This document shows, piece by piece, positions 39,144-48,113 of a DNA stretch of 64,000 nucleotides; position 1 is the first letter of the stretch, and every line of letters begins with the position of its first letter. The stretch is from JACCYJ01 sp038198775 (GTDB lineage: Bacteria > Actinomycetota > Actinomycetes > Propionibacteriales > Nocardioidaceae). The translations under genes were made by a program, and so were the position numbers. The stretch is taken from NCBI GenBank assembly GCA_038198775.1, contig JBBPZV010000038.1, forward strand, positions 1-64,000, in the 5' to 3' direction. The notes under the pieces are model-generated. The model saw nothing but the letters and a program-made list of their open reading frames with translations. It was not told the origin of the DNA and did no database searches.

Positions 39144-40340
39144 TCAGCGCAGCCGGTAGTCCTCGAGCAGTCGGCGGCCGATGATCATCCGTTGGATGTC
39201 CGCCGTGCCCTCGCCGATCAGCAGCATCGGCGCTTCCCGGTAGAGCCGTTCGATCTCGTACTCCTTGGAGAAGCCGTAGCCGCCGTGGATGCGGAACGAG
39301 GCCTCCACTACCTGTGAGCAGTACTCGCTGGCGAGGTACTTGGCCATCCCGGCCTCGAGGTCGTTGCGCTCACCCCGGTCCTTCTTCCGCGCCGCCTGCA
39401 CCATCAGGTGGTGCGCCGCCTCGATCTTCGTCGCCATCTCGGCGAGCCGGAACAACACCGCCTGGTGGTCGGCGATCCGCTTGCCGAACGTCTCCCGCTG
39501 CTGGGCGTAGTCGATCGCCAGCTCGAACGCTCGCAGCGCCACCCCAGCGCCGCGAGCGGCGACGTTGACCCGACCGACCTCGACGCCGTCCATCATCTGG
39601 TAGAAGCCCTGGCCGGGCTGCTCGCCGAGCACCTGCCCCGCCGGCACCTCGTGCTGGTCGAAGACCAGCTCGGTGGTGTCGACGCCCTTGTAGCCCATCT
39701 TCTCGATCTTCCCGGGGACGGTGAGCCCGGGAGCCACCTCACCGAAGCCCGGCTCCTTGTCGACCAGGAACGTCGTCATGTTGCGGTAGACGGAGTCCGC
39801 ACCCTCGTCGGTCTTCACCAGCACCGCGACCAGGTTGGCCGAGCCGCCGTTGGTCAGCCACATCTTCTGCCCGCTGATCGCGTACGCATCGTCTCCGCGG
39901 CGAACGGCCTTGGTCGTGATCGCGCTCACATCCGAGCCACATCCCGGCTCGGACATCGAGAACGCGGCGCGCACCTCGCCCTCGGCCATGCGTGGCAGGT
40001 AGCGCTGCTGCTGGTCCTTCGTGCCGTGGTGCATCAGCATCCAGGCCACGATGAAGTGGGTGTTGATGACACCCGACACGCTCATCCAGCCGCGGGCGAT
40101 CTCCTCGGCGACCAGCGCGTACGTCAGCAGCGACTCGCCGAGGCCGCCGTACTCCTCGGGGATGACCAGGCCGAAGATCCCGAGCGCGCGAAGCCCTTCG
40201 ACGATCTCGGTGGGGTACTCGTCGCGGTGCTCCAGCTCGGTCGCGACCGGCAGGATCTCGTTGTCGACGAAGCTGCGTACCGTCTTGAGGATCTCCTGCT
40301 GGACGTCGCTCAACCCCTCGGTGGTGGCGAGGCGACCCAT
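39144..40340 (-). CDS. Acyl-CoA dehydrogenase
   Basis: A 398-residue flavoenzyme that introduces a trans-2 double bond into acyl-CoA. Family motifs are FSMSEPGCGSDVSAITTKA (substrate and FAD contact), KMWLTNGGSANLVAVLV, GRVNVAARGAGVALRAFE, QQRETFGKRIADHQ and IHGGYGFSKEYEIERLYRE, with the catalytic Glu nearby, and IGEGTADIQRMIIG. Domain lengths are normal. ATG 40340 is the first Met before LSDVQQEILKTVR. It faces the sulfotransferase-like gene at 40409 across 68 bases. Confidence 0.93.
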   Translation of the reverse strand: MGRLATTEGLSDVQQEILKTVRSFVDNEILPVATELEHRDEYPTEIVEGLRALGIFGLVIPEEYGGLGESLLTYALVAEEIARGWMSVSGVINTHFIVAWMLMHHGTKDQQQRYLPRMAEGEVRAAFSMSEPGCGSDVSAITTKAVRRGDDAYAISGQKMWLTNGGSANLVAVLVKTDEGADSVYRNMTTFLVDKEPGFGEVAPGLTVPGKIEKMGYKGVDTTELVFDQHEVPAGQVLGEQPGQGFYQMMDGVEVGRVNVAARGAGVALRAFELAIDYAQQRETFGKRIADHQAVLFRLAEMATKIEAAHHLMVQAARKKDRGERNDLEAGMAKYLASEYCSQVVEASFRIHGGYGFSKEYEIERLYREAPMLLIGEGTADIQRMIIGRRLLEDYRLR

Positions 40341-40408
40341 GTGTGCTCCGTTTCGGTGCCGGGTGACCGGGTGGCGGGCAAGCCCCGCGCACAGCATTAT
40401 CGTGGCGC

Positions 40409-41635
40409 ATGGCAGGACGTGCGGAGCCGCGGCGGCGTTCGGGCGAGCCGGTGATCTTCTTGCACATCGGGCCGATGAAGAGTGGCACGAGCTACCTGCA
40501 GCACCTGATGGCGGAGAACCGCCGGCAGCTGGGGGCCGACGGCATCTTCTTTCCCCCCCGCGAGGAAACTGTCGATGCCGTCGTGGACGTGATGCGGGCC
40601 GCGGTCCCGAAGCAGCTGAAGACAGGCCCCTGGCCGGCGTTGCGCGAGAGGGTGCACGGATTCGGCGGGCGGGCATCGGTGGTATCCATGGAGTTCCTCA
40701 GCTTCGCCCGCACGCCTCGAGCCAAGGCGATCCTCGGTGCGCTAGAGCCGGCGAGAGTCCATGTCGTGCTGGGGGTGCGCGACGCCGCTGCCGTGCTGCC
40801 GTCCGCATGGGGCACTGCCGCCGGCAGTCGAAACACCGCGTCCTGGCGGGAGTACGTCGAGCCGGTGTCGTGGGAGCCTCGCCGGCGCGAGGAGCGGTGG
40901 CGTCGGACCATGCGCGCCTTGAACATTCCACGAATGCTCAACGCCTGGGGCAGTCAGGTACCGCCCAGGAGGTTGCACGTGGTCGTGGTGCCTCCCGCCA
41001 ACGCTCCCCCCGACGTGCTATGGAAACGGTTCGCGGCGGTCATCGGCGTGGACGCCGCCGCGTACCGGCCGCCGACGGGGCGGCGCAACGAGTCGTTGGG
41101 GTACGCCGCGACCGACCTGCTGCGCCGCATGAACCCCCTCGTGCACGAGGTCGCGCCGGAGGCCTATCGGGCCACGATGAACCCCCTGAGGCATCACGTG
41201 CTGAGCCGCCGCACGGATGAGTCCGAAGTGCCGATGACCGCGGAGCTGGCCGATTGGGCGGTGAGCTGGAACCGCAGCACGGTCCAGGCGGTCAAGCGGT
41301 ATCGCGCCCGCGTGTATGGGGACCTCGACGAACTGCTGGAGACCCCGGCTGCTTCGACGGACCGCGAGATCCAGCCGCCCAACGATGATGCGCTCTTGGC
41401 GGCTGCCGCCGACGCGCTCACCGGCCTGCGGCAACTGGCCGACCTGCGTTCCCGGCAACTGTCGGAGAACCTTATTTCCGTCGGGGACGACGCGAGCCGC
41501 AGCCACCTTGCGCTGTGGGCCGAAAGGCCCGAGCCCGTCACCTCGGCCGTCGCGGATGTCGCCGCCGCCTTCTGTGCGGCCGCCCGGCTATCTCCGTCGG
41601 GTGTCGGCGTCACCCAGCGGACGCCCTCACCGTAA
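40409..41635 (+). CDS. Sulfotransferase-like protein
   Basis: A 408-residue protein. VIFLHIGPMKSGTSYLQHL at about 15-33 is the phosphosulfate-binding loop, though with Met-Lys-Ser-Gly in place of the usual Pro-Lys-Thr-Gly. LEPARVHVVLGVRDAAAVLPS is the 3'-phosphate region, and APPDVLWKRFAAVIGVD and RRNESLGYAA match the fusion protein at 41627 almost residue for residue. The C-terminal part is helical, without a known domain. ATG 40409. Its 3' end overlaps that of the convergent fusion gene by nine bases. The acceptor is unknown. Confidence 0.72.
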   Translation: MAGRAEPRRRSGEPVIFLHIGPMKSGTSYLQHLMAENRRQLGADGIFFPPREETVDAVVDVMRAAVPKQLKTGPWPALRERVHGFGGRASVVSMEFLSFARTPRAKAILGALEPARVHVVLGVRDAAAVLPSAWGTAAGSRNTASWREYVEPVSWEPRRREERWRRTMRALNIPRMLNAWGSQVPPRRLHVVVVPPANAPPDVLWKRFAAVIGVDAAAYRPPTGRRNESLGYAATDLLRRMNPLVHEVAPEAYRATMNPLRHHVLSRRTDESEVPMTAELADWAVSWNRSTVQAVKRYRARVYGDLDELLETPAASTDREIQPPNDDALLAAAADALTGLRQLADLRSRQLSENLISVGDDASRSHLALWAERPEPVTSAVADVAAAFCAAARLSPSGVGVTQRTPSP

Positions 41636-44050
41636 GCTTCGCCGTTTCGTCAGTTCGTCGAACAGTGACTCCCATTGGGATGCCACGGCGCCCACCTGGT
41701 AGCGCCCAGCGTCGGACCGGGCGTTTGCGCCCCACCGGGCCCGCGCCTCGTCGTCCTCGATGGCCCTGAGCAGCGCCTGCGTGAAGGCGTCGATGTCGCC
41801 GTCGGGAACGAGGAGGCCGTTGCGCTCGTTCACGATGATCTCGGCCGGCCCGCGCGGACAGTCAAAACTGACCAGCGGCAGCCCGCAACTCATCGCCTCC
41901 ACGAGAACCATGGGAAAACCCTCGGATAGGGACGTCATCGCGAAGACCGAGGCACCGGACAGGACCGTGCCGAAGTCCTTGTTGTATCCCTTGAGCTCCA
42001 CGGTGGCACCGAGACCGAGGTCACGGATCAGGCGCCGGAGCGCCGCTCCCTCGGGGCCGGCGCCGTAGATATGCAGGCGCCAGTCCGGGTGCCGGCCCTG
42101 GATTGGCCGGAACGCCTCGATCAGCCGGCTGAAACCCTTTTCCGCTGCCAGCCGCCCACCACTCACCACGATTCTGCCGTCGAGCGCCGAGGGCTGCTGA
42201 GCCACCGGCCAGGGCGAGGCGTTCGGGATCGCCGCTACCATCGTGTCGGCACCGGCGAGCTTAGCGGAGAAGTCCCGCCGATCGGCCTCAGTGAGCACGA
42301 CGTACCCATCCATCTCGGCGACGGTGCGCCGCAGGATCGGGCCCCGCTCAAGGTCGGCATCGCGCAGCTCATAGTTCGAGTGTTCCTGCGCGATGCTGAG
42401 GACGTGCCGCGGTGCCCATCTGGCCGCGGCGGCGTGCAGGCTCGGCCGGGTCGAGATGAGAACGCCGGGCCGCAGAGACCGCAGCTTGCGCCAGAGCAGC
42501 CAGTCGGTCAGAGCCGAGAAGCCGATCTCCTCCTCCAGCTCAGCGGGATAGCACCGGCTCGGACGCCGGTCCAGCCACCATCTCCACCGCCCCCGCTGCG
42601 GCGCGTCCCGGGCGCGTGCCCAGTTGCGACGCCGGCCCGGCTCCGCTGGCTGCCGCAGATCCTCCAGGTAGCTGATCGTGACTCGCGGATCGACTGTGTA
42701 CGCCGGGGTGTCCTTACGCCGATAGAGGGCGACGATCTCCACCTCGTGGCGCTTGACGAGCTCGTTGGCTAGCGTCACCACGGTCCGGGCGACGCCCCCG
42801 ACACCTTCCACCCGGAACATCAAAAGGTAGATCCGCCGGGCGGACACGTCGATGCCACTCCGGGCCGACCGCCGGATGACCTCGCGGGCCCGGCGCGCGA
42901 CCACCGGGATGCCCCCCCTGACCGTTCGTGAGCCCCAGGCCGACACGGCTTGGGCCGCCGGAGCCACGCGCCGGTCCGGCTGGAGGTCGGGCCTGTGTCG
43001 TTCGGCCGCGGCGGCGTGCTCCTCGACGCGCTCGGCACGCAGCGTCTCGTCGCGGACACGACGCAGCAGCGCCGCGGTGAGGCGTGCAGCCACCTGCAGC
43101 TGATCCTCGGCCGATACGTCCTCAGGAAGGACCGCTCCCTCAGCACGCGGTTCTGGGGACAGGTCGTCGGGGTCGCCGACGACCTGGTACCCCCCCTCCA
43201 CCAACGCGCCCACGACGGACGCGGAGCGTTCGGCTAACGCCGCATGGTGTTCCGGCCGCAATGCGATCCGGCGTCCGCCGTACGGCACCAGCAGCTCATG
43301 CCCCAGGTACCGGCGCAGCCAGCGGTAGGAGTCCCTCCAGTCCGAGGTGTCAGCGTCCACGGCCGCCCGCAGTGCCGGACCGAAACGCTGAAGGAACCGG
43401 GCCGACTCAGCACCCAGCGACTCGTTGGCGTGGGCCTCGCCGATGTCGTAGGCATCGGCGTCGAGTCCACACACCGCCGCGAACCGGCGCCAGAGTACGT
43501 CGGGCGGCGTTCCCCTCGGCGGCACTGCGATCACGTGCCCCCGCGCCGGCGACAGGTCGCCGGCCCAACGGGACAAGACCGCGGCAGGATCCAACGCTGA
43601 CCAGCTCCACCGCTCGCCGTCGCGGTCCAGGCCCACCATGAAGTCGGAGAACGAGTGGCCCCTGCCCAGCTTCAGCATCTCCTGCCACGCCGCGGGCACC
43701 AGCGCCGTGAACGGCCGCGCGGTCACGACGACGTCCACCTCGGCGGGGCCCAACGCCTGCACGGCGAGCCTGGCCTGCTCGGCGGACGCAAGCACGAACC
43801 ACTCGTTGCTGATGACCACCGTTCCAGGCCATTCCCGAGCCCGTGAAGTCATGCGCTGCCAGACGTTGGCTGCGACCGACCCGCCCTCCGCACGCACCGC
43901 CAAGGCGGCGAGGTTGAACCCGAAAAGGCGCCGGCCCGGCACCAGGACGCCGTTCGAGGCGAGCCGGTCGCGGTTGGACCACAGTACCGTTTGCAAGAAC
44001 GTGGTCCCGCACTTGGGAATGCCGACATGCAGCAGCACTCTTTCAGCCAC
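41627..44050 (-). CDS. Sulfotransferase-glycosyltransferase fusion
   Basis: An 807-residue two-domain protein. Residues about 1-340 are a sulfotransferase-like domain (LLHVGIPKCGTTFLQT at 6-21, LGPAEVDVVVTARPFTALVPA, PPDVLWRRFAAVCGLD, HANESLGAES). After a basic, Ala-rich linker (about 340-400) comes a GT-B glycosyltransferase of the GT4 type: FRVEGVGGVARTVVTLA at the donor-side loop, GRLAAEKGFSRLIEAF and SEGFPMVLVEAMSCGLPLV with the EX7E-type Glu residues. It probably adds a sugar and a sulfate to the same surface glycan. GTG 44050 gives a start right before the first motif. Confidence 0.82.
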   Translation of the reverse strand: MAERVLLHVGIPKCGTTFLQTVLWSNRDRLASNGVLVPGRRLFGFNLAALAVRAEGGSVAANVWQRMTSRAREWPGTVVISNEWFVLASAEQARLAVQALGPAEVDVVVTARPFTALVPAAWQEMLKLGRGHSFSDFMVGLDRDGERWSWSALDPAAVLSRWAGDLSPARGHVIAVPPRGTPPDVLWRRFAAVCGLDADAYDIGEAHANESLGAESARFLQRFGPALRAAVDADTSDWRDSYRWLRRYLGHELLVPYGGRRIALRPEHHAALAERSASVVGALVEGGYQVVGDPDDLSPEPRAEGAVLPEDVSAEDQLQVAARLTAALLRRVRDETLRAERVEEHAAAAERHRPDLQPDRRVAPAAQAVSAWGSRTVRGGIPVVARRAREVIRRSARSGIDVSARRIYLLMFRVEGVGGVARTVVTLANELVKRHEVEIVALYRRKDTPAYTVDPRVTISYLEDLRQPAEPGRRRNWARARDAPQRGRWRWWLDRRPSRCYPAELEEEIGFSALTDWLLWRKLRSLRPGVLISTRPSLHAAAARWAPRHVLSIAQEHSNYELRDADLERGPILRRTVAEMDGYVVLTEADRRDFSAKLAGADTMVAAIPNASPWPVAQQPSALDGRIVVSGGRLAAEKGFSRLIEAFRPIQGRHPDWRLHIYGAGPEGAALRRLIRDLGLGATVELKGYNKDFGTVLSGASVFAMTSLSEGFPMVLVEAMSCGLPLVSFDCPRGPAEIIVNERNGLLVPDGDIDAFTQALLRAIEDDEARARWGANARSDAGRYQVGAVASQWESLFDELTKRRSLR

Positions 44051-44102
44051 GCCCAAACCCCAGCCCAGGCAGGCACCCAGCGCGTCTTGTGTCCTCCATG
44101 GG

Positions 44103-45170
44103 TCAGCGCGCAGGCAGGGAAGCGTCGCGAATGTCCGGCGGCGCCGAGACGGCGCCGGGGTTAGCGGCCGGGTCGTCAACCGAGGCGCGGTGCCGCTGCC
44201 TCAGTCGGCGTCCCTTCTTCTTGGTCGACCGCTGAGCCGCTTGAATTGAGGAGTGCGCAATCGCCTCTGACTCCGAGTAGAGGCACCGGTAGGTGTCCCG
44301 CAGCTGATCCAGCGCCCGTTCGGAACCCTTGTCACGACTCCCCAGCTCCGCCAGCCGGCCCATCTCCTGCCACACGTCTTGAGCCAGGTCCTTGAGCCGC
44401 TGCGGCGCCTCCACCTGGTCCCAGTCGGCCCGGACGCGGTGCAGGTTCGGGTCCACGAAGTCATCGACTCGGGCGGCCGCCTCGGGGCTCGTGCCATGGC
44501 GAATCGACAGGTCCAACTGCTCGGCCGCTCGACCCAGCGCGGCGCGCCAGTCCCCAACCAGATCCACATAACGAAGCAACGTACGCGGACAGGCTCGCGA
44601 TGCGCACTCGATTCCGAGGGTGAGGTTGATCCAGTTGGCGGTCCTGTTGATGCTCGGTGACGACGCCGACCCGCCGACCTCTTCCTCATGCTGCCTGCTG
44701 CCGTAGTACGTCTGCTTGCTGCCGACGACCTCGGCCGGGTGGCGCAGCATCAGCAGGGCGGAAGGGACAACACCTGCTTCGTCCGCCGCCCGCAGCCACA
44801 TCGGCAGGAACCAACTGCTGCGCGGATCCTTGACCACCAGCTCCAGCGCCCGCGCGCATTCGCGGGCGAGCCAGTGCCGCAGCTCCTCCTGTGTCGCCGG
44901 CTGCGCGCCAGCCTGCCCCGCCAGCGCAAATGCGTGCGGGCGAGCATCGGCCTGGCGCACGTTCGCCTCGGAGAGCAGCCGCCGCTGAAACTGGACGACC
45001 CAAACCGGCTCGAAATGGCCGCGAGGGTTGCTCCTCGTCGCCGGCACCTCAGGCTGGGGCAAATAAAGCCCCAGGTGCTTCAGCGCACCGGCCGCGGTGC
45101 TGGTCCCGCTTCGTCCCGGCCCGGCAACCATCACCAACCGACCACGGGATGGGGCGGCGGGTTCCGTCAT
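44103..45170 (-). CDS. Sulfotransferase family protein (different subfamily)
   Basis: A 355-residue protein with the P-loop-like 5'-phosphosulfate motif VAGPGRSGTSTAAGAL (about 15-30), the 3'-phosphate-binding LLMLRHPAEVVGSKQ (Arg and Ser) and a Lys/Arg-rich tail (KKKGRRLRQRHR). The layout differs from the three proteins at 15.2, 40.4 and 41.6 kb, so it is another subfamily, closer to bacterial glycan sulfotransferases. AAGGACG precedes ATG 45170. The fusion gene follows 53 bases downstream on the same strand, probably in one operon. Confidence 0.82.
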   Translation of the reverse strand: MTEPAAPSRGRLVMVAGPGRSGTSTAAGALKHLGLYLPQPEVPATRSNPRGHFEPVWVVQFQRRLLSEANVRQADARPHAFALAGQAGAQPATQEELRHWLARECARALELVVKDPRSSWFLPMWLRAADEAGVVPSALLMLRHPAEVVGSKQTYYGSRQHEEEVGGSASSPSINRTANWINLTLGIECASRACPRTLLRYVDLVGDWRAALGRAAEQLDLSIRHGTSPEAAARVDDFVDPNLHRVRADWDQVEAPQRLKDLAQDVWQEMGRLAELGSRDKGSERALDQLRDTYRCLYSESEAIAHSSIQAAQRSTKKKGRRLRQRHRASVDDPAANPGAVSAPPDIRDASLPAR

Positions 45171-45255
45171 AGGCGTCCTTCGCGCGAGTCGGCGGGGCTG
45201 TGTGAGCGCTCAGTGTAGCGACCAGGAACACCAGGGCAGCGGCTCGAACCGTGGG

Positions 45256-46212
45256 TCAGGCGGGCGGATCCCATCGGTCCTGTCGCTGCATGCCGGCGGC
45301 CCGTCCCTTGGCCGCGACCACCAGGGCCATCTTGCGGGAGGCCTCGTCGATCATCTGGTCGCCGAGCATCGCCGAGCCCGTCTTGCCCCCGGCCTCGGAG
45401 GTGTGCCACTCGTACGCGTCGAGGATGTTCTCGGCGTGGTCGTAGTCGTCCTGCCGCGGTGAGTAGACCTCGTTCGCGGCGGCCACCTGGTCGGGGTGGA
45501 GCACCCACTTGCCGTCGAAGCCGAGCGCCGCGGAACGGTTCGCGACCCGGCGGAAGCCGTCGAGGTCCCGGATCTGCAGGTACGGCCCGTCGATCGCCTG
45601 CTTGTCGTACGCGCGAGCCGCCATCAAGATCCGCATCAAGATGTAGTGGTAGGCGTCGCCCACGTCATAGCCGGGGGGCTGCTCGCCCACGACCAGCGAC
45701 TTCATGTTGATGCTCGCCATGAAGTCCGCCGGGCCGAAGATGATCGTCTCGACCCGGGGGCTCGCGATCGCGATCGCGTCGACGTTGATCAGGCCGCGGG
45801 CGTTCTCGATCTGCGCCTCGATGGCGATCCGGCCGACCTCGAAGCCCATCGTCTTCTCGATCTGGGTGAGCAGCGCGTCGAGCGCGGCCACGTGGGCGGC
45901 GCTCTGCACCTTGGGCAGCATGATCGCGTCGAGGTCGGCGCCCGCCCCTTCGACGACCTCGATGACGTCGCGGTACGTCCACTGCGTCGTCCAGTCGTTG
46001 ACGCGTACGACACGGAGCTTGTCGCCCCAGCCGCCCTCGGTCAGCGCGGCGACGACGTTCTTGCGGGCGTCCGGCTTCGCCAGCGGGGCGACCGCATCCT
46101 CGAGGTCGAGGAACACCTGGTCGGCGGCGAGCCCCTTGGCCTTCTCGAGGAAACGGGGGTTCGAGCCGGGCACCGCCAGGCATGACCGGCGTGGCCTCGA
46201 GGTGGTGGTCAC
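45256..46212 (-). CDS. HpcH/HpaI aldolase / citrate lyase beta-like (CitE)
   Basis: A 318-residue TIM-barrel lyase. The opening RSCLAVPGSNPRFLEKA, VFLDLEDAVAP (metal-binding Glu/Asp), VRVNDWTTQWTYRD (Arg of CoA site), IMLPKVQSAA, IEAQIENARGL and GPADFMASI are the HpcH/CitE signatures. It likely cleaves or forms a malyl-CoA or citramalyl-type ester. GTG 46212, preceded by GGAAGGGGAG, is the start. Another possible reading is a thioesterase-type Mcl2-like enzyme. Confidence 0.9.
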   Translation of the reverse strand: MTTTSRPRRSCLAVPGSNPRFLEKAKGLAADQVFLDLEDAVAPLAKPDARKNVVAALTEGGWGDKLRVVRVNDWTTQWTYRDVIEVVEGAGADLDAIMLPKVQSAAHVAALDALLTQIEKTMGFEVGRIAIEAQIENARGLINVDAIAIASPRVETIIFGPADFMASINMKSLVVGEQPPGYDVGDAYHYILMRILMAARAYDKQAIDGPYLQIRDLDGFRRVANRSAALGFDGKWVLHPDQVAAANEVYSPRQDDYDHAENILDAYEWHTSEAGGKTGSAMLGDQMIDEASRKMALVVAAKGRAAGMQRQDRWDPPA

Positions 46213-46303
46213 CGCTCCCCTTCCGCTGGTGCGACGCCGTGAGCCTACCGGCGCACTGATCCGGCCCCCGTGCCGCCGCCGCCACGCCCGCCGGCGGACA
46301 TTC

Positions 46304-46365
46304 CCGGTTTTGCGCGCAACGGGTTGGCCGGGCACCGCCGGCCAACCACAAGTGCGCAAAACCGG
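46304..46365. repeat. Nested 62-bp palindrome
   Basis: Outer arms CCGGTTTTGCGC (46304-46315) and GCGCAAAACCGG (46354-46365) are a perfect 12-bp inverted repeat. Inside them GGTTGGCCGG (46322-46331) and CCGGCCAACC (46338-46347) form a second perfect 10-bp stem; six unpaired bases separate the stems on each side. It lies 10 bases past the EamA gene end. The form suggests a REP/BIME-like element or a terminator for the EamA gene. Confidence 0.85.
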
Positions 46366-46375
46366 AGTCACGAGG

Positions 46376-47260
46376 CTAGTCCGCGGGTGCTTCGACGGCC
46401 GGCGGCGGCGCCCGTACGATCACGGCCGCCAGCCCGGCGAGGACCAGCGCGAGGCCCGCGTACACCCCCACGGGCGGCGCCTGCCGCAAGAACACCGCCG
46501 CCAGCAGGGCCGCGCCCGGCACCTCGAGCAGCAGGACCAGAGACACCACCGTGGGGCTCATCACCGCAAGCAGGTGGTTGAAGACCGAGTGCCCGAGCAG
46601 CTGCGCCGCGACGGTGACGCCCACCAGCCCCAGCCAGGTCGCGCCCCCGTACCCCCACAGCGCCGACCCGGTGGCCCGGCAGGCGACGAGCAGCAGGCCG
46701 GCGCAGCTGCCGTAGCACAAGGTGGTGTACGTCGTCGTCGACATCGACCGGCGCACGACGCCGCCGATCACCGTGTACGCGGCGCCGAAGAGCCCGCCGG
46801 CGAGCGCCAGCAGGTCACCGGTCAGCGCCCGACCGGACATGGTGACGTCGACCCCCGAAACCACCAGCACGCCAGCGAACGAAACCACCAGGCCGAGCAG
46901 CACGTTGGACGACGTTGGTGTTCCCCGGAGGCGGCCGAGCAGCACCACCCAGCCCACCTGGGTGCACACCAGCGCGGTCGCCGAGGCCACCGAGGTCAGC
47001 TTGAGCGCCGACACCCAGGTGGCGAAGTGTGCCGACAGCATCAGTCCGGCCAGCGCGGTGACTCCGAGCTGGCGGACCGACAGCCCTGCCACCTCCGAAC
47101 GCCTCGTGGCCGCTGCGAGCGGCACCAACGTCCCGGTCGCGAGCGCGTTGCGCCAGAACGCGATCGCCAGGGCCGGGGCCGCGATGCTCGCCATCAGCGG
47201 ACCGGACGCGGAGACGCCGAGCACACCGACCGCCGCTAGCAGGATGTCCACGCCGGTCAT
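46376..47260 (-). CDS. EamA/DMT-superfamily transporter
   Basis: A 294-residue membrane protein with ten predicted helices in two EamA repeats (for example VDILLAAVGVLGVSASGPLM, AFWRNALATGTLVPLA and, in the second half, GDLLALAGGLFGAAYTVIG, VGVYAGLALVLAGLAAVIV). FWRN in helix 2 and LLLEVPGAALLAAVFL in the second half are typical. Drug/metabolite exporters of this group carry amino acids, nucleosides or unknown metabolites. No substrate clue is given by the neighbours. Confidence 0.9.
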   Translation of the reverse strand: MTGVDILLAAVGVLGVSASGPLMASIAAPALAIAFWRNALATGTLVPLAAATRRSEVAGLSVRQLGVTALAGLMLSAHFATWVSALKLTSVASATALVCTQVGWVVLLGRLRGTPTSSNVLLGLVVSFAGVLVVSGVDVTMSGRALTGDLLALAGGLFGAAYTVIGGVVRRSMSTTTYTTLCYGSCAGLLLVACRATGSALWGYGGATWLGLVGVTVAAQLLGHSVFNHLLAVMSPTVVSLVLLLEVPGAALLAAVFLRQAPPVGVYAGLALVLAGLAAVIVRAPPPAVEAPAD

Positions 47261-47282
47261 CCTCGGTCACGGTCGGCGCCGG

Positions 47283-48017
47283 CTACTCGTGGCGTACCCA
47301 GATGTTCGGTTCGACGTAGCTGCCCTGGTCGGAGGTTCTGTCGATGTGGAGAGTGCTTAGCCCGTCGGGGATGACGTACGTCCCGGAGTCCGGGAAGACC
47401 ATCTCCGTCCAGGCCTCCCACTCGGCCACCGCACCGGTCATCGTCTGGGACTCCGGAGCCGTGCCGATTATCCGGGCGCCCAGGCGCCAGTGGGTTCGGA
47501 CCCACGGGTCGAGCGGGGCGCCGTCGGTGCGCGTCCACGCGGCGAACCGCTCGATCGAAGCCAACGGATATCTCGCCTTCAGCGTGGGGCGCACCGGGGC
47601 GATGACCCGCGACAGCCCCTGTTCGCGAGCCAGGTCGCGCATCGCGGTGAGCAACCGCCCGGCGAGGCCTGCTCCGCGCCGGTCGGGGCGAACCTGGGCG
47701 GCCATCACGACCAGGGTGTCGGGCGGTTCGCTGGCTTGGTGCCCGATGAGCGCCCACCTCAGAGAGTCGGTATAGCCGTCCGGGAGATGCTCGGCTCGAC
47801 CGTCCCAGCTGATCGGTACGGCCCAGCCGGAGGCGACGATCTCGTCAGCTGCCAGCAGCGCCAGCTCGAGGTCGGCGAAGAGGTGGCGAACTCGGCCGAG
47901 GTATCGCTTGGCTCCTTGGTCGGCGCTGATGAAGGCCGGCCACCCGTCCGCGAAGAGCTTGGCCATCTGGTCATCCGGCCGGGGCCGCGCTCGCATCCGC
48001 TCCACGACTACGGGCAT
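47283..48017 (-). CDS. GNAT-fold acetyltransferase
   Basis: A 244-residue protein of the GNAT superfamily. The acetyl-CoA-binding loop is QVRPDRRGAGLAGRLLTAM (motif A, R-x-x-G-x-G/A), preceded by the strand LVVMAAQ. N-terminal part FISADQGAKRYLGRVRHLF and the C-terminal TWRLGARIIG-like strand (THWRLGARIIG) are less conserved. Substrate unknown. It is divergent from the DUF222 gene across 96 bases. Confidence 0.8.
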   Translation of the reverse strand: MPVVVERMRARPRPDDQMAKLFADGWPAFISADQGAKRYLGRVRHLFADLELALLAADEIVASGWAVPISWDGRAEHLPDGYTDSLRWALIGHQASEPPDTLVVMAAQVRPDRRGAGLAGRLLTAMRDLAREQGLSRVIAPVRPTLKARYPLASIERFAAWTRTDGAPLDPWVRTHWRLGARIIGTAPESQTMTGAVAEWEAWTEMVFPDSGTYVIPDGLSTLHIDRTSDQGSYVEPNIWVRHE

Positions 48018-48113
48018 GCCCGGTGTCTATCAGGGGGAGCAGAGAAACATTCTTTGTGCACAGGGACTGCCGTGGGCGTAGGGAGTGTCGCTGGAGCCTG
48101 ATCTAATGAACAC

